A stretch of 64,000 nucleotides of DNA from Deinococcus peraridilitoris DSM 19664 (lineage in GTDB: Bacteria > Deinococcota > Deinococci > Deinococcales > Deinococcaceae). The notes below the pieces were generated by a model. It saw only the letters and a program-made list of their open reading frames with translations, was not told the origin of the DNA and did no database searches. The stretch is from assembly GCF_000317835.1 (NCBI RefSeq), contig NC_019793.1, forward strand, positions 2,108,001-2,172,000, written 5' to 3'. Made by a program: the position numbers and the translations under genes. Shown one piece after another: positions 33,464-40,817 of the stretch (positions are counted from its first letter, which is position 1; every line of letters begins with the position of its first letter).

Positions 33464-34330
33464 ATGAATACGCCAGATGGAAGCCTGACTAACGCTCGTT
33501 TAGGGTACCCCGCTCAAGCCCGGCTGTTGTTTATCAATGCCGATGATTTCGGGATGTGTCATTCGGTCAATGAAGCCATCATCCGCTCCCTGAATGACGG
33601 TATCGTGAAGTCCTGCAGTGTGATGGTGCCGTGCCCTTGGGCACTGCATGCCCTCGAATGGTTACGAGAAGCACCCCATATACCCTTTGGTATTCACTTG
33701 ACCGTCATTAGCGAGCAGCCCTCGTACCGATGGGGGCCCATAGCGTGCCGATCAGAGGTGCCAACGCTTGTCGATAAAGACGGGTACTTTTATGCTGAGT
33801 CGCGTATTGAAGAGTTTTTAGACCAAGTCAATCTAACTGAGTTGGAGCGCGAGTTTCGCTTGCAGATTGAGCGTGTTTTATCTGCAAACTTGCGACCAAG
33901 TCATCTTGATAGTCACTGTGGAATACATACTCGACGGGAACAGATCTTTAAGATGACGCTCGATTTAGCACGTGAGTATGACGTGGCACTCCGAGTATAC
34001 GAGCAACCCTTTATTGCTCAGCTGCAGCATCAGGGGTATCCAACCAACAATCATCCTTTAATGGACAGCTATGATGTGGATATTGCGGATAAGACTGAGC
34101 GTTATTTGCAAATGTTGCACGTGTTGCCAGTCGGTCTTTCTGAGTGGGCGGTTCATCCGGGCCTGGGGACCAACGAGTTACAGGCTGCGATGCCCAGTTG
34201 GCAGGTACGGCAAACGGATTTTGATTTTGTCATGTCAAATGAGGCGCTGGAGGTCATTCAGCAGGAGGGTATCGTTCTTGTGGATTACCGAGAAATACAA
34301 GCATTGTGGAGCCGGAGGCCTCTTGCGTAG
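33464..34330 (+). CDS. YdjC/ChbG-family carbohydrate deacetylase
   Basis: This 288-residue protein has the fold of ChbG/HpnK deacetylases, which remove N-acetyl groups from diacetylchitobiose-like sugars or hopanoid precursors. 'LLFINADDFGMCHSVNEAII' gives the metal and catalytic Asp pair, 'FGIHLTV' and 'PSHLDSHCGIHTR' the metal His residues, and 'EWAVHPGLG' the C-terminal His. ATG 33464 is chosen because GGAGGG lies 7 bases upstream; an earlier ATG at 33425 lacks a site. The gene is more AT-rich than the core and sits among IS relics, which suggests transfer. Confidence 0.88.
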   Translation: MNTPDGSLTNARLGYPAQARLLFINADDFGMCHSVNEAIIRSLNDGIVKSCSVMVPCPWALHALEWLREAPHIPFGIHLTVISEQPSYRWGPIACRSEVPTLVDKDGYFYAESRIEEFLDQVNLTELEREFRLQIERVLSANLRPSHLDSHCGIHTRREQIFKMTLDLAREYDVALRVYEQPFIAQLQHQGYPTNNHPLMDSYDVDIADKTERYLQMLHVLPVGLSEWAVHPGLGTNELQAAMPSWQVRQTDFDFVMSNEALEVIQQEGIVLVDYREIQALWSRRPLA

Positions 34331-34390
34331 GACACATGTGCACTGACCAGATACAGACGTTGCCTGCGACGAGGCAGGGATGCTGGGCAA

Positions 34391-34558
34391 CTATGCCGGC
34401 CCCCGATAGACGGGGTAGTGGAGGAGGTCAGCGACCGACCAGATGCTGGAGGTGAGGCCGATGGCCGGGGCTGGGGTGCGCTGCTGGTACTGCCGCCGTC
34501 CCTGCGGCTCATACAGCTTAAGGCGCAGTCCACGCTGTTCGTTACACCAGGTATGTGA
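34391..34558 (-). pseudogene. C-terminal relic of a transposase
   Basis: The minus strand codes 'WCNEQRGLRLKLYEPQGRRQ' and 'AIGLTSSIWSVADLLHYPVY', ending in TAG. The 'KLYEPQGR..Q.RTPA.A.GLT..IW' pattern is known from the C-termini of transposases of the ISNCY/IS1-like type. Only about 55 residues remain, starting right after the stop of the IS66 relic. Confidence 0.5.
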
Positions 34559-35100
34559 TTACCGGGTGTTCTGACTCAGGGGATGGTCAAGCAGGAATTG
34601 AAGGGGGTCAAGGCCGAGCAGGCGGGCAGTTTGCGTCAATGACTTGAAGATGGCGAAGGCCTGACTGCCCGCGGTGGTCTTGCTGCACTGCGAAACCTTC
34701 CTGGCAATGACGGCTGGACGTAAAGCCCGTTCTGCCGCATTATTGGTGGGCTCGATCGTGGGTCCGCCAGGAAGCGCAGCAGGTTGCCCCGCTCGTGATG
34801 CTTACGCAGCCCTTTTTGTAGCCGGCGGTTTTCCTTGGAGCGGCAGCTTTTCCGGAGACGCTGCTCGATCTGGGCGCTCAGCGACTCGCCCTCCCGCTGG
34901 TATTCCTCCAGGGTGCAGTACCCCTGCTGATAACGCTGATGCAGCTGAAGTGCTGAGCGAAAGTCTTCCAGCAGCCCGCGCGCGTACTCGCGACCCCGAC
35001 CCGCAAGCTTGAGTTGCTCGCTCAGGGCCTCCTGGTAGGAACGGATGACGTGATGCACACACTTCTGCTGCTTCATCCGTTCCTGGAGGGTTCGGTCGCT
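34559..35100 (-). pseudogene. IS66-family transposase relic with a frameshift
   Basis: The C-terminus is unmistakable IS66: 'TIEPTNNAAERALRPAVIAR' then 'KVSQCSKTTAGSQAFAIFKS' and 'LLGLDPLQFLLDHPLS', ending in TAA. Just upstream the frame shifts near 34759: one frame reads 'HHERGNLLRFLADP', and one base is missing before 'TIEP'. The remaining upstream part (from about 35100) has 'CVHHVIRSYQEALSEQL'. The N-terminal half is lost. It cannot make transposase. Confidence 0.75.
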
Positions 35101-35109
35101 TGAGTCGTT

Positions 35110-35250
35110 CGAACGTGATCGTGAGGTTGTACGTCTTGTCTTGAGGCTTGACCAGCTTCTCGAAACCCTGAAGTGGCCTTGGGCCTGCTGGGCGAGCGCG
35201 CTGGTGATCGTCAGAAGGATGACTGCGGGGGCTCGCGCGGTAACGTTCAT
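35110..35250 (-). pseudogene. Start of a secreted-protein gene, broken
   Basis: From ATG 35250 the minus strand reads a signal-peptide-like 'MNVTARAPAVILLTITSALA' followed by 'QQAQG'. A shift of frame then gives a coherent 'PLQGFEKLVKPQDKTYNLTI' and 'TFERLK' before the IS66 relic. It looks like the first 45 residues of an exported protein with one frameshift and a truncated end. Confidence 0.35.
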
Positions 35251-35312
35251 TGTTTGACAGTGACATCCTCTTGGTGTGATGGGACCGCACTGTTGGCATT
35301 GTGAAGGGTACC

Positions 35313-35570
35313 TTAACGTCGGCGCCCGGAAGGCCGGACTGACAACCATCCGAAGTAACAAAGTCCTGCTAAAGCCAATGCTCCTGATGATGGGCGGGCG
35401 TGGAACCACGCGGCGGCGAAGTCCACCACCTTCCGCTGCGGCATCAGTCGCGCGGTCGCCGAACCCACCTTGCCCACCTTCACCAATCCCGCCGCTTCGA
35501 GGTCCGCCTTCAACGGCGGAAAGATCGCGTCGTCGTAGTCGACATCTTCGAAGGTCATCCACAGTTGTCC
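35313..35570 (-). pseudogene. Probable C-terminal relic of an aminoglycoside N(3)-acetyltransferase-like gene
   Basis: The minus strand reads 'QLWMTFEDVDYDDAIFPPLK' then 'GLVKVGKVGSATARLMPQRK' and 'VVDFAAAWF'. This matches the last 60 residues of the AAC(3)/YokD family, where a 'TFEDID' block and 'G.VG.A..RL...R.LVDFAV.W' close the fold. An in-frame TGA lies just upstream and the N-terminal 200 residues are missing, so it is a fragment. The identification is by pattern only. Confidence 0.45.
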
Positions 35571-35584
35571 TGACCGAACTCACG

Positions 35585-35635
35585 CCGTTTCGAGGCTACG
35601 GATACCCAGTGGGCATGCAGTTGGAGTGACTTCGA
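35585..35635. repeat. Imperfect direct repeat, left copy
   Basis: This 51-bp sequence shares about 43 positions with 38765-38814, including the block GGGCATGCA and the end TGGAGTGACTTCGA. The two copies have the same orientation and bracket the ABC importer and DsrE genes. Confidence 0.75.
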
Positions 35636-35727
35636 CTGATGGGAGCCGCCCTGAGAAGGGAGGCTCAGCGCAAAGGCGGGGCTCCTGCATGGAGCCACCG
35701 CCTTCGGGCCATTGACTGCTGTGAGCG

Positions 35728-36687
35728 TCAGCGTGTGAAGCGCTGATGGACGACGCGGTTGATGGGAACGGTTTTCTGCACGTTGCCGAGTTGTTGCAGC
35801 AACTGTGCGTACTCCTCGGCGGACTCCAGGTCCGCGCCTGTGATCTTCGAGTCGAACGACAACCCCTTCAGTGCAGACTGAACGACCTGCTCGCCAGGAA
35901 TGGTGCCTTTCTCGGTCTTGATGCCGTTGGGGAAGAACTCCCTGGCCAGGATTTTCGCGGCCTCCCCAGGCTGCTGCTTCACGAAGCTCACGGCTTTCGC
36001 CTGGGCCGCCACGAGCTTTTTGACCGTTTCGGGCTGTTTGTTGATCAGCTCGGCTCGCGCGGCGAGCACCGCACCAAGCGATGATTTCCAAACGGTGTTG
36101 ATGTTGTAAGCCTCACGCAGTGGGAGTTGCAGTTGCGCGATGGTCGTCCAGGGCTCCAGGAGTACCGCGGCGTCGAATCGGTTGGTGGCGAGCCCACCCA
36201 CCAGGTTCGGTGCTTCGGAATTCACGACGGTCACCGACTTGTCGTCCAACCCGAACTTGGGAAGAACCAGCCCGGAGAACAGGGTCTCGGGAACGCTGCC
36301 AGAGGGCAGCACGCCTACGCGCTTGCCCTTCAGATCGGCTGGACCCTTGATGCCAGAGTCGTTTCTGGCGAGGATGCTCAGGTCGGCGTTCGCGGCTTTT
36401 CCGATCACCCGCACGGGGGCGCCTCGCGCGGCCCACACGTACACCGGCGCGAAACCAACCTGTGCCGCGTCGAGCTTCCCGCTCGCCAGTGCCTGCATCA
36501 GAACCGGACCACTTCCGAAGGGAACGAGCTCCACGTCGAGGCCCTGTTCCTTGTAGTAACCCTGTTCTCTCGCGATCAGGGACAGGGAGGTGGGAAGGAC
36601 TTGCACGTAACCAATCCGGACTTTCTCGGCTTCGGCGGCACCAACAAGCGCAAGTGGCAGCAGAAACAGCAATTTCTTGATCATCAT
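35728..36687 (-). CDS. ABC transporter substrate-binding protein (sulfonate/nitrate/taurine type)
   Basis: This 319-residue periplasmic protein has a signal peptide ('MMIKKLLFLLPLALVGAAEA') and the SsuA/NMT1 fold: 'VRIGYVQVLPTSLSLIAREQ', 'QGLDVELVPFGSGPVLMQAL', 'KLDAAQVGFAP', 'LKGKRVGVLPSGS' and 'RFDAAVLLEPWTTIAQ'. Ligands of this class include aliphatic sulfonates, nitrate and pyrimidine precursors; the pocket cannot be read by eye. It is the last gene of a three-gene importer; its ATG overlaps the ATPase stop. The DsrE neighbour points to sulfur compounds. Confidence 0.88.
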   Translation of the reverse strand: MMIKKLLFLLPLALVGAAEAEKVRIGYVQVLPTSLSLIAREQGYYKEQGLDVELVPFGSGPVLMQALASGKLDAAQVGFAPVYVWAARGAPVRVIGKAANADLSILARNDSGIKGPADLKGKRVGVLPSGSVPETLFSGLVLPKFGLDDKSVTVVNSEAPNLVGGLATNRFDAAVLLEPWTTIAQLQLPLREAYNINTVWKSSLGAVLAARAELINKQPETVKKLVAAQAKAVSFVKQQPGEAAKILAREFFPNGIKTEKGTIPGEQVVQSALKGLSFDSKITGADLESAEEYAQLLQQLGNVQKTVPINRVVHQRFTR

Positions 36688-37448
36688 AGGGTTACCTCTT
36701 TCAGTTGGCTGGATTCGTCAACGCCGAGGTCGGCGAGGATACGCTGGCGCAGCGTTAGCAGGGGAGGCGCGGTCCTGCTGCGCGGGCGGGGCAACGGTAC
36801 CGGGTGGTCAGCGATGACCCGCCCTGGCCGTGGGCCCAGCACGATGACGCGGTCAGCGAGGTACAGGGCTTCCTCAACGTCGTGCGTGACCATCAGCACG
36901 GTCATGTTCCCGCCGGTCCAGAGTCCGCTGAGTTCCCGCTGGAGTTGCAGGCGTGTGAGGGCGTCGAGCGCACCGAACGGTTCGTCGAGCAGCAGTACCC
37001 GGGGCCGGACCGCCAGGGCACGGACGATGGCGGCCCGCTGGCGCATTCCCCCTGACACCTGATGAGGGTAGTACGTGCCGAAGTCACCGAGGGAGACGCG
37101 CGCGAGCCACTCCACGGCCTGCTGGCGCGCTGCGGAGCGTGGTGAGCCCTGGAATTCCAGGCCAAGCGCGACGTTGTCCTGCAAGGTCAGCCAGGGAAGG
37201 AGGGCGTGCTCCTGAAAGACGAGCGTGCGGGAAGCGTGAGGCCTGCGAACGGATTGGCCGTCCACGGTGACCTGCCCGGACGTGGGTGGCTCCAGCCCAG
37301 CGACCATGCGAAGCAGGGTGGATTTCCCGGTTCCGGACGGGCCGACCAGCGCGACGAACTGACCCGAATTCACGTGCAGGTGAACGTCCTGGAGGACACT
37401 GAGCGTCCCGAAGTCCTTGCTGACGTGTTCGAACGTGACCGAACTCAT
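36684..37448 (-). CDS. ABC transporter ATP-binding protein (SsuB/TauB type)
   Basis: This 254-residue ATPase drives the importer. Walker A is 'LVGPSGTGKSTLLRMVAG', the Q-loop 'TLVFQEHALLPWLTLQDNVA', the signature 'HQVSGGMRQRAAIVRALAVR', Walker B 'VLLLDEPFGALDALTR' and the switch His 'VMVTHDVEEAL'. These are typical of SsuB/TauB/NrtD. I chose ATG 37448, which overlaps the permease stop (ATGA); an ATG at 37460 lies inside the permease gene. No substrate-binding domain is fused. Confidence 0.92.
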   Translation of the reverse strand: MSSVTFEHVSKDFGTLSVLQDVHLHVNSGQFVALVGPSGTGKSTLLRMVAGLEPPTSGQVTVDGQSVRRPHASRTLVFQEHALLPWLTLQDNVALGLEFQGSPRSAARQQAVEWLARVSLGDFGTYYPHQVSGGMRQRAAIVRALAVRPRVLLLDEPFGALDALTRLQLQRELSGLWTGGNMTVLMVTHDVEEALYLADRVIVLGPRPGRVIADHPVPLPRPRSRTAPPLLTLRQRILADLGVDESSQLKEVTL

Positions 37449-38200
37449 GCCGTTCTCCACGAAAGGAAGCGTCGCTTGAGACCTTCGAACAGCCAGACGT
37501 TGAGCCCGGCCGCGAGCACGGCGATGACCGTCACGTCGAGAAGGACCGTCGTCATGTCTCCTACCTGTGAAGCGCGTTGAATGCTTCCACCGAGCCCTTC
37601 GCTGACACCCAGGACCATCTGGGCGGCGATGAGGGAACGCCAGGCATTCCCGAAGCCCGCCTGCGCGCCGGAGAGCAGGGTCGGCAGCATTTCCGGAACG
37701 ACGACGCGACGCAGTACCTGACGCTGGCTGGCGCCGAGCACGCGCACGGCGTCCAGGTGCAGTGTGTTGAGGTGGTCGATCGCGCCGATCATGCTCAGGC
37801 TGAGCGGGAAGAATGCGGCGACCGCCACGACCGCGAGGACGGGCGCTCCCCCGAACCCCAGGAGCAGAACCAGCAGCGGGATGAGGGCCACGGGTGGAAT
37901 GGCTTGCAGGATCCCGGTGAATGCGCCGATGTAGCGGCGGAACGGGAGTGAAGCCAGTGTGGGCCAGATCAGCACGCTCACCAGGACCACCGCGATGGCG
38001 AAGCCTGCCAGAAGTTGCACGAGGCTGAGCGTGACGGCTTCCCAGAATTCAGGTTGCGCGGCGGCGGTGGGGAGCTGTGGCAGCACCTCGGCGGGCGAGG
38101 GGAACAGGAATCCCGGCAGGAACACGGACGCGACCTGCCAGGTCAGCAGGATGCTGAGCAAGGCTGTCAGGTACGCGATCAGGTTGCTTCTCGTTGTCAT
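37445..38200 (-). CDS. ABC transporter permease (SsuC/TauC type)
   Basis: This 251-residue membrane protein has about six helices, with the BPD-transport EAA loop 'DAVRVLGASQRQVLRRVVVP' and 'EMLPTLLSGAQAGFGNAWRS'. It starts 'MTTRSNLIAYLTALLSILLT'. ATG 38200 is chosen over the upstream ATG 38305 because the extra 35 residues overlap the divergent promoter region and do not look coding. It is the first gene of the importer operon. An inverted repeat at 38254-38271 sits in the control region shared with DsrE. Confidence 0.9.
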   Translation of the reverse strand: MTTRSNLIAYLTALLSILLTWQVASVFLPGFLFPSPAEVLPQLPTAAAQPEFWEAVTLSLVQLLAGFAIAVVLVSVLIWPTLASLPFRRYIGAFTGILQAIPPVALIPLLVLLLGFGGAPVLAVVAVAAFFPLSLSMIGAIDHLNTLHLDAVRVLGASQRQVLRRVVVPEMLPTLLSGAQAGFGNAWRSLIAAQMVLGVSEGLGGSIQRASQVGDMTTVLLDVTVIAVLAAGLNVWLFEGLKRRFLSWRTA

Positions 38201-38253
38201 GTTCTTCCCGTGCGCGAAGACCGCGGTGATGTGCACCCTAGCACGATAAGTTG

Positions 38254-38271
38254 ACAAGATATGTAACTTGT
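38254..38271. promoter_or_regulatory. Inverted repeat in the permease/DsrE divergent region
   Basis: ACAAG(N8)CTTGT lies between the two divergent start codons and overlaps TTGACA (38251-38256). It has the size and place of a dimeric regulator's operator. A possible leaderless promoter for the DsrE gene, TTGAAG (38277) and AACATA (38301), lies next to it. Confidence 0.4.
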
Positions 38272-38313
38272 ATGGGTTGAAGAGCTCGCACATTTGGCGC
38301 AACATAAAACACC

Positions 38314-38628
38314 ATGAAAGCTGTCTTTCACGTGAACGATCCTCAGCGCTGGCCCGCCGCCCTCAGCGCAGCGGAGAACCTCTACCAGTTCGGGACCGAC
38401 GTGGAGGTCACCTTTGTCGCGAACGGGGAGGGCGTGCATCTCCCCGCACAGATGGACCGGCTGGTGCAGCTCACGACGAGAAACGCCCGTGTCCTTCTCT
38501 GCGCACAGGCGATACAACGCCAGGGGCTGAACAGGGCAGAGCTGCCCGACTGGGTCGAAGTCGTCGCGGCGGGCATCATTGGATTGGTCGAAGCGCAGCA
38601 AAAAGGCTACGCTTACATTCGCCCGTAG
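38314..38628 (+). CDS. DsrE-family small sulfur-transfer-like protein
   Basis: This 104-residue protein has the DsrE/DsrF/TusD fold: 'MKAVFHVNDPQRWPAALSAA', 'VEVTFVANGEGVHLP', 'RVLLCAQAIQRQGLNR' and 'VVAAGIIGLVEAQQKGYAYI'. The Cys in 'LLCAQAI' matches the sulfur-carrying Cys of the DsrE family. It is divergent from a sulfonate-type importer and has no other Dsr or Tus genes nearby. It probably carries persulfide, but a plain scaffold role is possible. The ATG is 7 bases from a -10-like box, so it may be leaderless. Confidence 0.85.
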   Translation: MKAVFHVNDPQRWPAALSAAENLYQFGTDVEVTFVANGEGVHLPAQMDRLVQLTTRNARVLLCAQAIQRQGLNRAELPDWVEVVAAGIIGLVEAQQKGYAYIRP

Positions 38629-38965
38629 CTGCCCGTTATTCCCCTCGCAGGAGTGTGCCGAGAAAGCGCCGGGGAGACATTTAGATCATCACGGCGAGCG
38701 GCTGACAATGGCGAGGGCGTGCTTATCTGGCTGAAATGAGCAACAAGGACTGAGCGAGGATAATCCGTTTCCAGGCTACGGTGCCCGGTGGGCATGCAAC
38801 TGGAGTGACTTCGAAACGGCAGCGGGGAGCTCGGTAGGGCGAGGGCTGGGAAACCTGACAGGCCAGATGAATGTGGTAGGGCTCAAACGCGCCTTGACCC
38901 AGATTTTTGTTGAGCAGTCCGTGCATTTCCCTGCAGTGGCCTTTGCCCCACGAGCGACTTGCCGG
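38629..38965. other. Intergenic stretch with the right-hand repeat
   Basis: These 337 bases hold no recognisable gene. The imperfect repeat lies at 38765-38814. The rest shows only overlapping shadow frames, and there is no clear terminator for DsrE or the lipid kinase. Confidence 0.5.
38765..38814. repeat. Imperfect direct repeat, right copy
   Basis: This is a 50-bp match to 35585-35635 with about seven substitutions and one gap. Together the copies enclose 3.1 kb with the importer and DsrE genes. Confidence 0.75.
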
Positions 38966-39871
38966 TCAGACGGACCGGGCGTCGAAGTCAGCGGGAACCA
39001 GCACACCCAGGGCCTGCGGCGCAAGCGTCAGCCGCAACTCCGACGTTTGGAATACTTCGCCGTCGACGCTGGCCCACACGTCTCCGGTCCTGCTGACGAC
39101 GCTCAGCTGGTGGGCGGTGATGTGCCGAATTTTTCCGCCGGACGCCCAACGCGCCACCTGCAGCAGACTCACGAGGCTGCCGTTGCCGAACACCAGGATG
39201 TCGAGCTGCGAATCGGCGACCGACGCCAGTGGCGTGGCGCGCAGCGGCCCTGCCACGTAGCGCCCGTTGGCGACAAGCAGCTGATGGGTATGGAAGACCC
39301 AGGCGCCCGATTCGGAGGTCAAGTTCAGATGCAGCGCGCGATGCCGCCACAAGACCTTTGAACCGACAACCGGCCAGGCCATGAGTCCCAGGTGACGTTT
39401 GACTCCCGGCGTCAGGGACCGGGCGATTTCAGCGGACAGGCCCAACGCCACACTGTTGAGGAACACCCTGCCGTTGACGAGGCCGACGTCGACCTGGGTC
39501 GGTGTACCGTCGGCGATGAGGCGTGCCGCGCCGGCCAGGTCGAGCGGTACGCCCACGCTGCGCGCAAAGGAATTGCCGGTTCCGAGGGGCATGACGGCCA
39601 GGGCCGTACGGCTTCTCGCGAGGATGCCCGCCGCGTGTGACAGGGTGCCGTCTCCGCCGCCGACGATGACGTACGGCGCCTCCCGGGCCACCTCGGCGCG
39701 CAGCAGCGCGTTCGCCTGTGAGACGTCGTGCACGATGACAGGACGAACGGCAAGCCCGGCTGCGCTCAAAAGTGCCACCGCCCGGTTCAGCCCTGTCCGA
39801 CCACGCCGTGACTGCGCGTTGACCATCAGCGTGACCGGCTGTGCCGAAGGAATGGCAGGCCTCTGTGTCAT
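38966..39871 (-). CDS. Diacylglycerol kinase-family lipid kinase
   Basis: This 301-residue enzyme has the DAGK catalytic domain: 'VTLMVNAQSRRG' (P-loop-like start), 'YVIVGGGDGTLSHAAGIL' with the key GGGDGT, 'LAVMPLGTGNSFARSVGVPL' and 'RVFLNSVALGLSAEIARSL'. Bacterial relatives (YegS/BmrU/DgkB) phosphorylate diacylglycerol or other lipids. It is divergent from an SDR and acyl-CoA ligase pair, which fits a lipid context. The length is typical. No membrane segment is present. Confidence 0.9.
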   Translation of the reverse strand: MTQRPAIPSAQPVTLMVNAQSRRGRTGLNRAVALLSAAGLAVRPVIVHDVSQANALLRAEVAREAPYVIVGGGDGTLSHAAGILARSRTALAVMPLGTGNSFARSVGVPLDLAGAARLIADGTPTQVDVGLVNGRVFLNSVALGLSAEIARSLTPGVKRHLGLMAWPVVGSKVLWRHRALHLNLTSESGAWVFHTHQLLVANGRYVAGPLRATPLASVADSQLDILVFGNGSLVSLLQVARWASGGKIRHITAHQLSVVSRTGDVWASVDGEVFQTSELRLTLAPQALGVLVPADFDARSV

Positions 39872-39950
39872 GGACTCAACGTACCGGCCACCCCTCGGTC
39901 AATCAAGCAAGACCTGCGTGACTTTCGGTGCCGCCGTGGTAGATAGAGAC

Positions 39951-40817
39951 ATGCCGGGTCTGGCGCGTCTGCTGCTGTCCCCACCGAGTTGCCGTGACCT
40001 GACGGCGCTGCGGGCGGCCGTGGCGGGGAAGACGGTCCTGATCACCGGCGCTTCGTTTGGCATAGGAGAAGCGACCGCGCGCCTTTTCGCGGAGGCAGGA
40101 GCGCAAGTGCTGCTGATCGCGCGCAGCGAAGACAAACTCCGGGCGCTGGCAGAGGGCATCCGCGCCACAGGAGGACGCGCTTTCGTGTATCCGCTGGACC
40201 TGTACCGCACGCAGGACGTTGGGCCGCTGGCCGAGCAGCTCCAGCGAAGACACCCCCGCATCGACGTCGTGATCAGCAACGCCGGGAAATCCATTCGCCG
40301 TCCGGCCCTGGAGTCCCTGGAGCGGCGTGACCTGGAACGTTCGCTCGCAGTGAACTTCAGCAGCCCGGCAGCGCTGCTGCTGGCGTTGCTGCCGCGCATG
40401 ATCGCCCAGGGGGAGGGTCAGGTCATCAACGTCTCGACGGTGTCGGTCAAGCCACCCGCGGCACCTCGCTGGGCCACGTATCAGGGAAGCAAGGCGGGTT
40501 TTGACTTCTGGCTCAGGAGTGTAGGGCTGGAAGTGCGGGAAAAGGGTGTTGCGGTGAGCAGCGTGTACCTGCCCCTGGTGCGGACCCGGATGAGCGCGGC
40601 CAGTGACCTGTACCGCTTCGCGCCTGCCCTGAGTGCACTGGAGGCCGCCCAGGTGATCGCGGGCGCGGTGGTTCGTCCCCGGGAGCGCATCGAGCCCTGG
40701 TGGCTGCGTGGTCAGGTGCTTGCGGCGTGGCTCTTTCCTGGATTCGTCGATCGCCTGCTCGGGAGTCTGGAAGGGTGGGAGCAGGCTCGGGAGCGGCGCC
40801 GGGCCGGTCGGTCATGA
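39951..40817 (+). CDS. Short-chain dehydrogenase/reductase
   Basis: This 288-residue NAD(P)-binding SDR has 'KTVLITGASFGIGEATARLF' (cofactor loop), 'VVISNAGKSIRRPALESL', 'VINVSTVS' (catalytic Ser) and 'YQGSKAGFDFWLRSV' (Tyr and Lys). 'LLIARSEDKLRAL' at strand 2 suggests NADP. The C-terminal 45 residues are a hydrophobic and basic extension that may touch the membrane. ATG 39951 is chosen as the first start close to the domain; the frame is open for 550 bases upstream in antisense to the lipid kinase. It overlaps the ligase by four bases, so the two act together. Confidence 0.88.
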   Translation: MPGLARLLLSPPSCRDLTALRAAVAGKTVLITGASFGIGEATARLFAEAGAQVLLIARSEDKLRALAEGIRATGGRAFVYPLDLYRTQDVGPLAEQLQRRHPRIDVVISNAGKSIRRPALESLERRDLERSLAVNFSSPAALLLALLPRMIAQGEGQVINVSTVSVKPPAAPRWATYQGSKAGFDFWLRSVGLEVREKGVAVSSVYLPLVRTRMSAASDLYRFAPALSALEAAQVIAGAVVRPRERIEPWWLRGQVLAAWLFPGFVDRLLGSLEGWEQARERRRAGRS

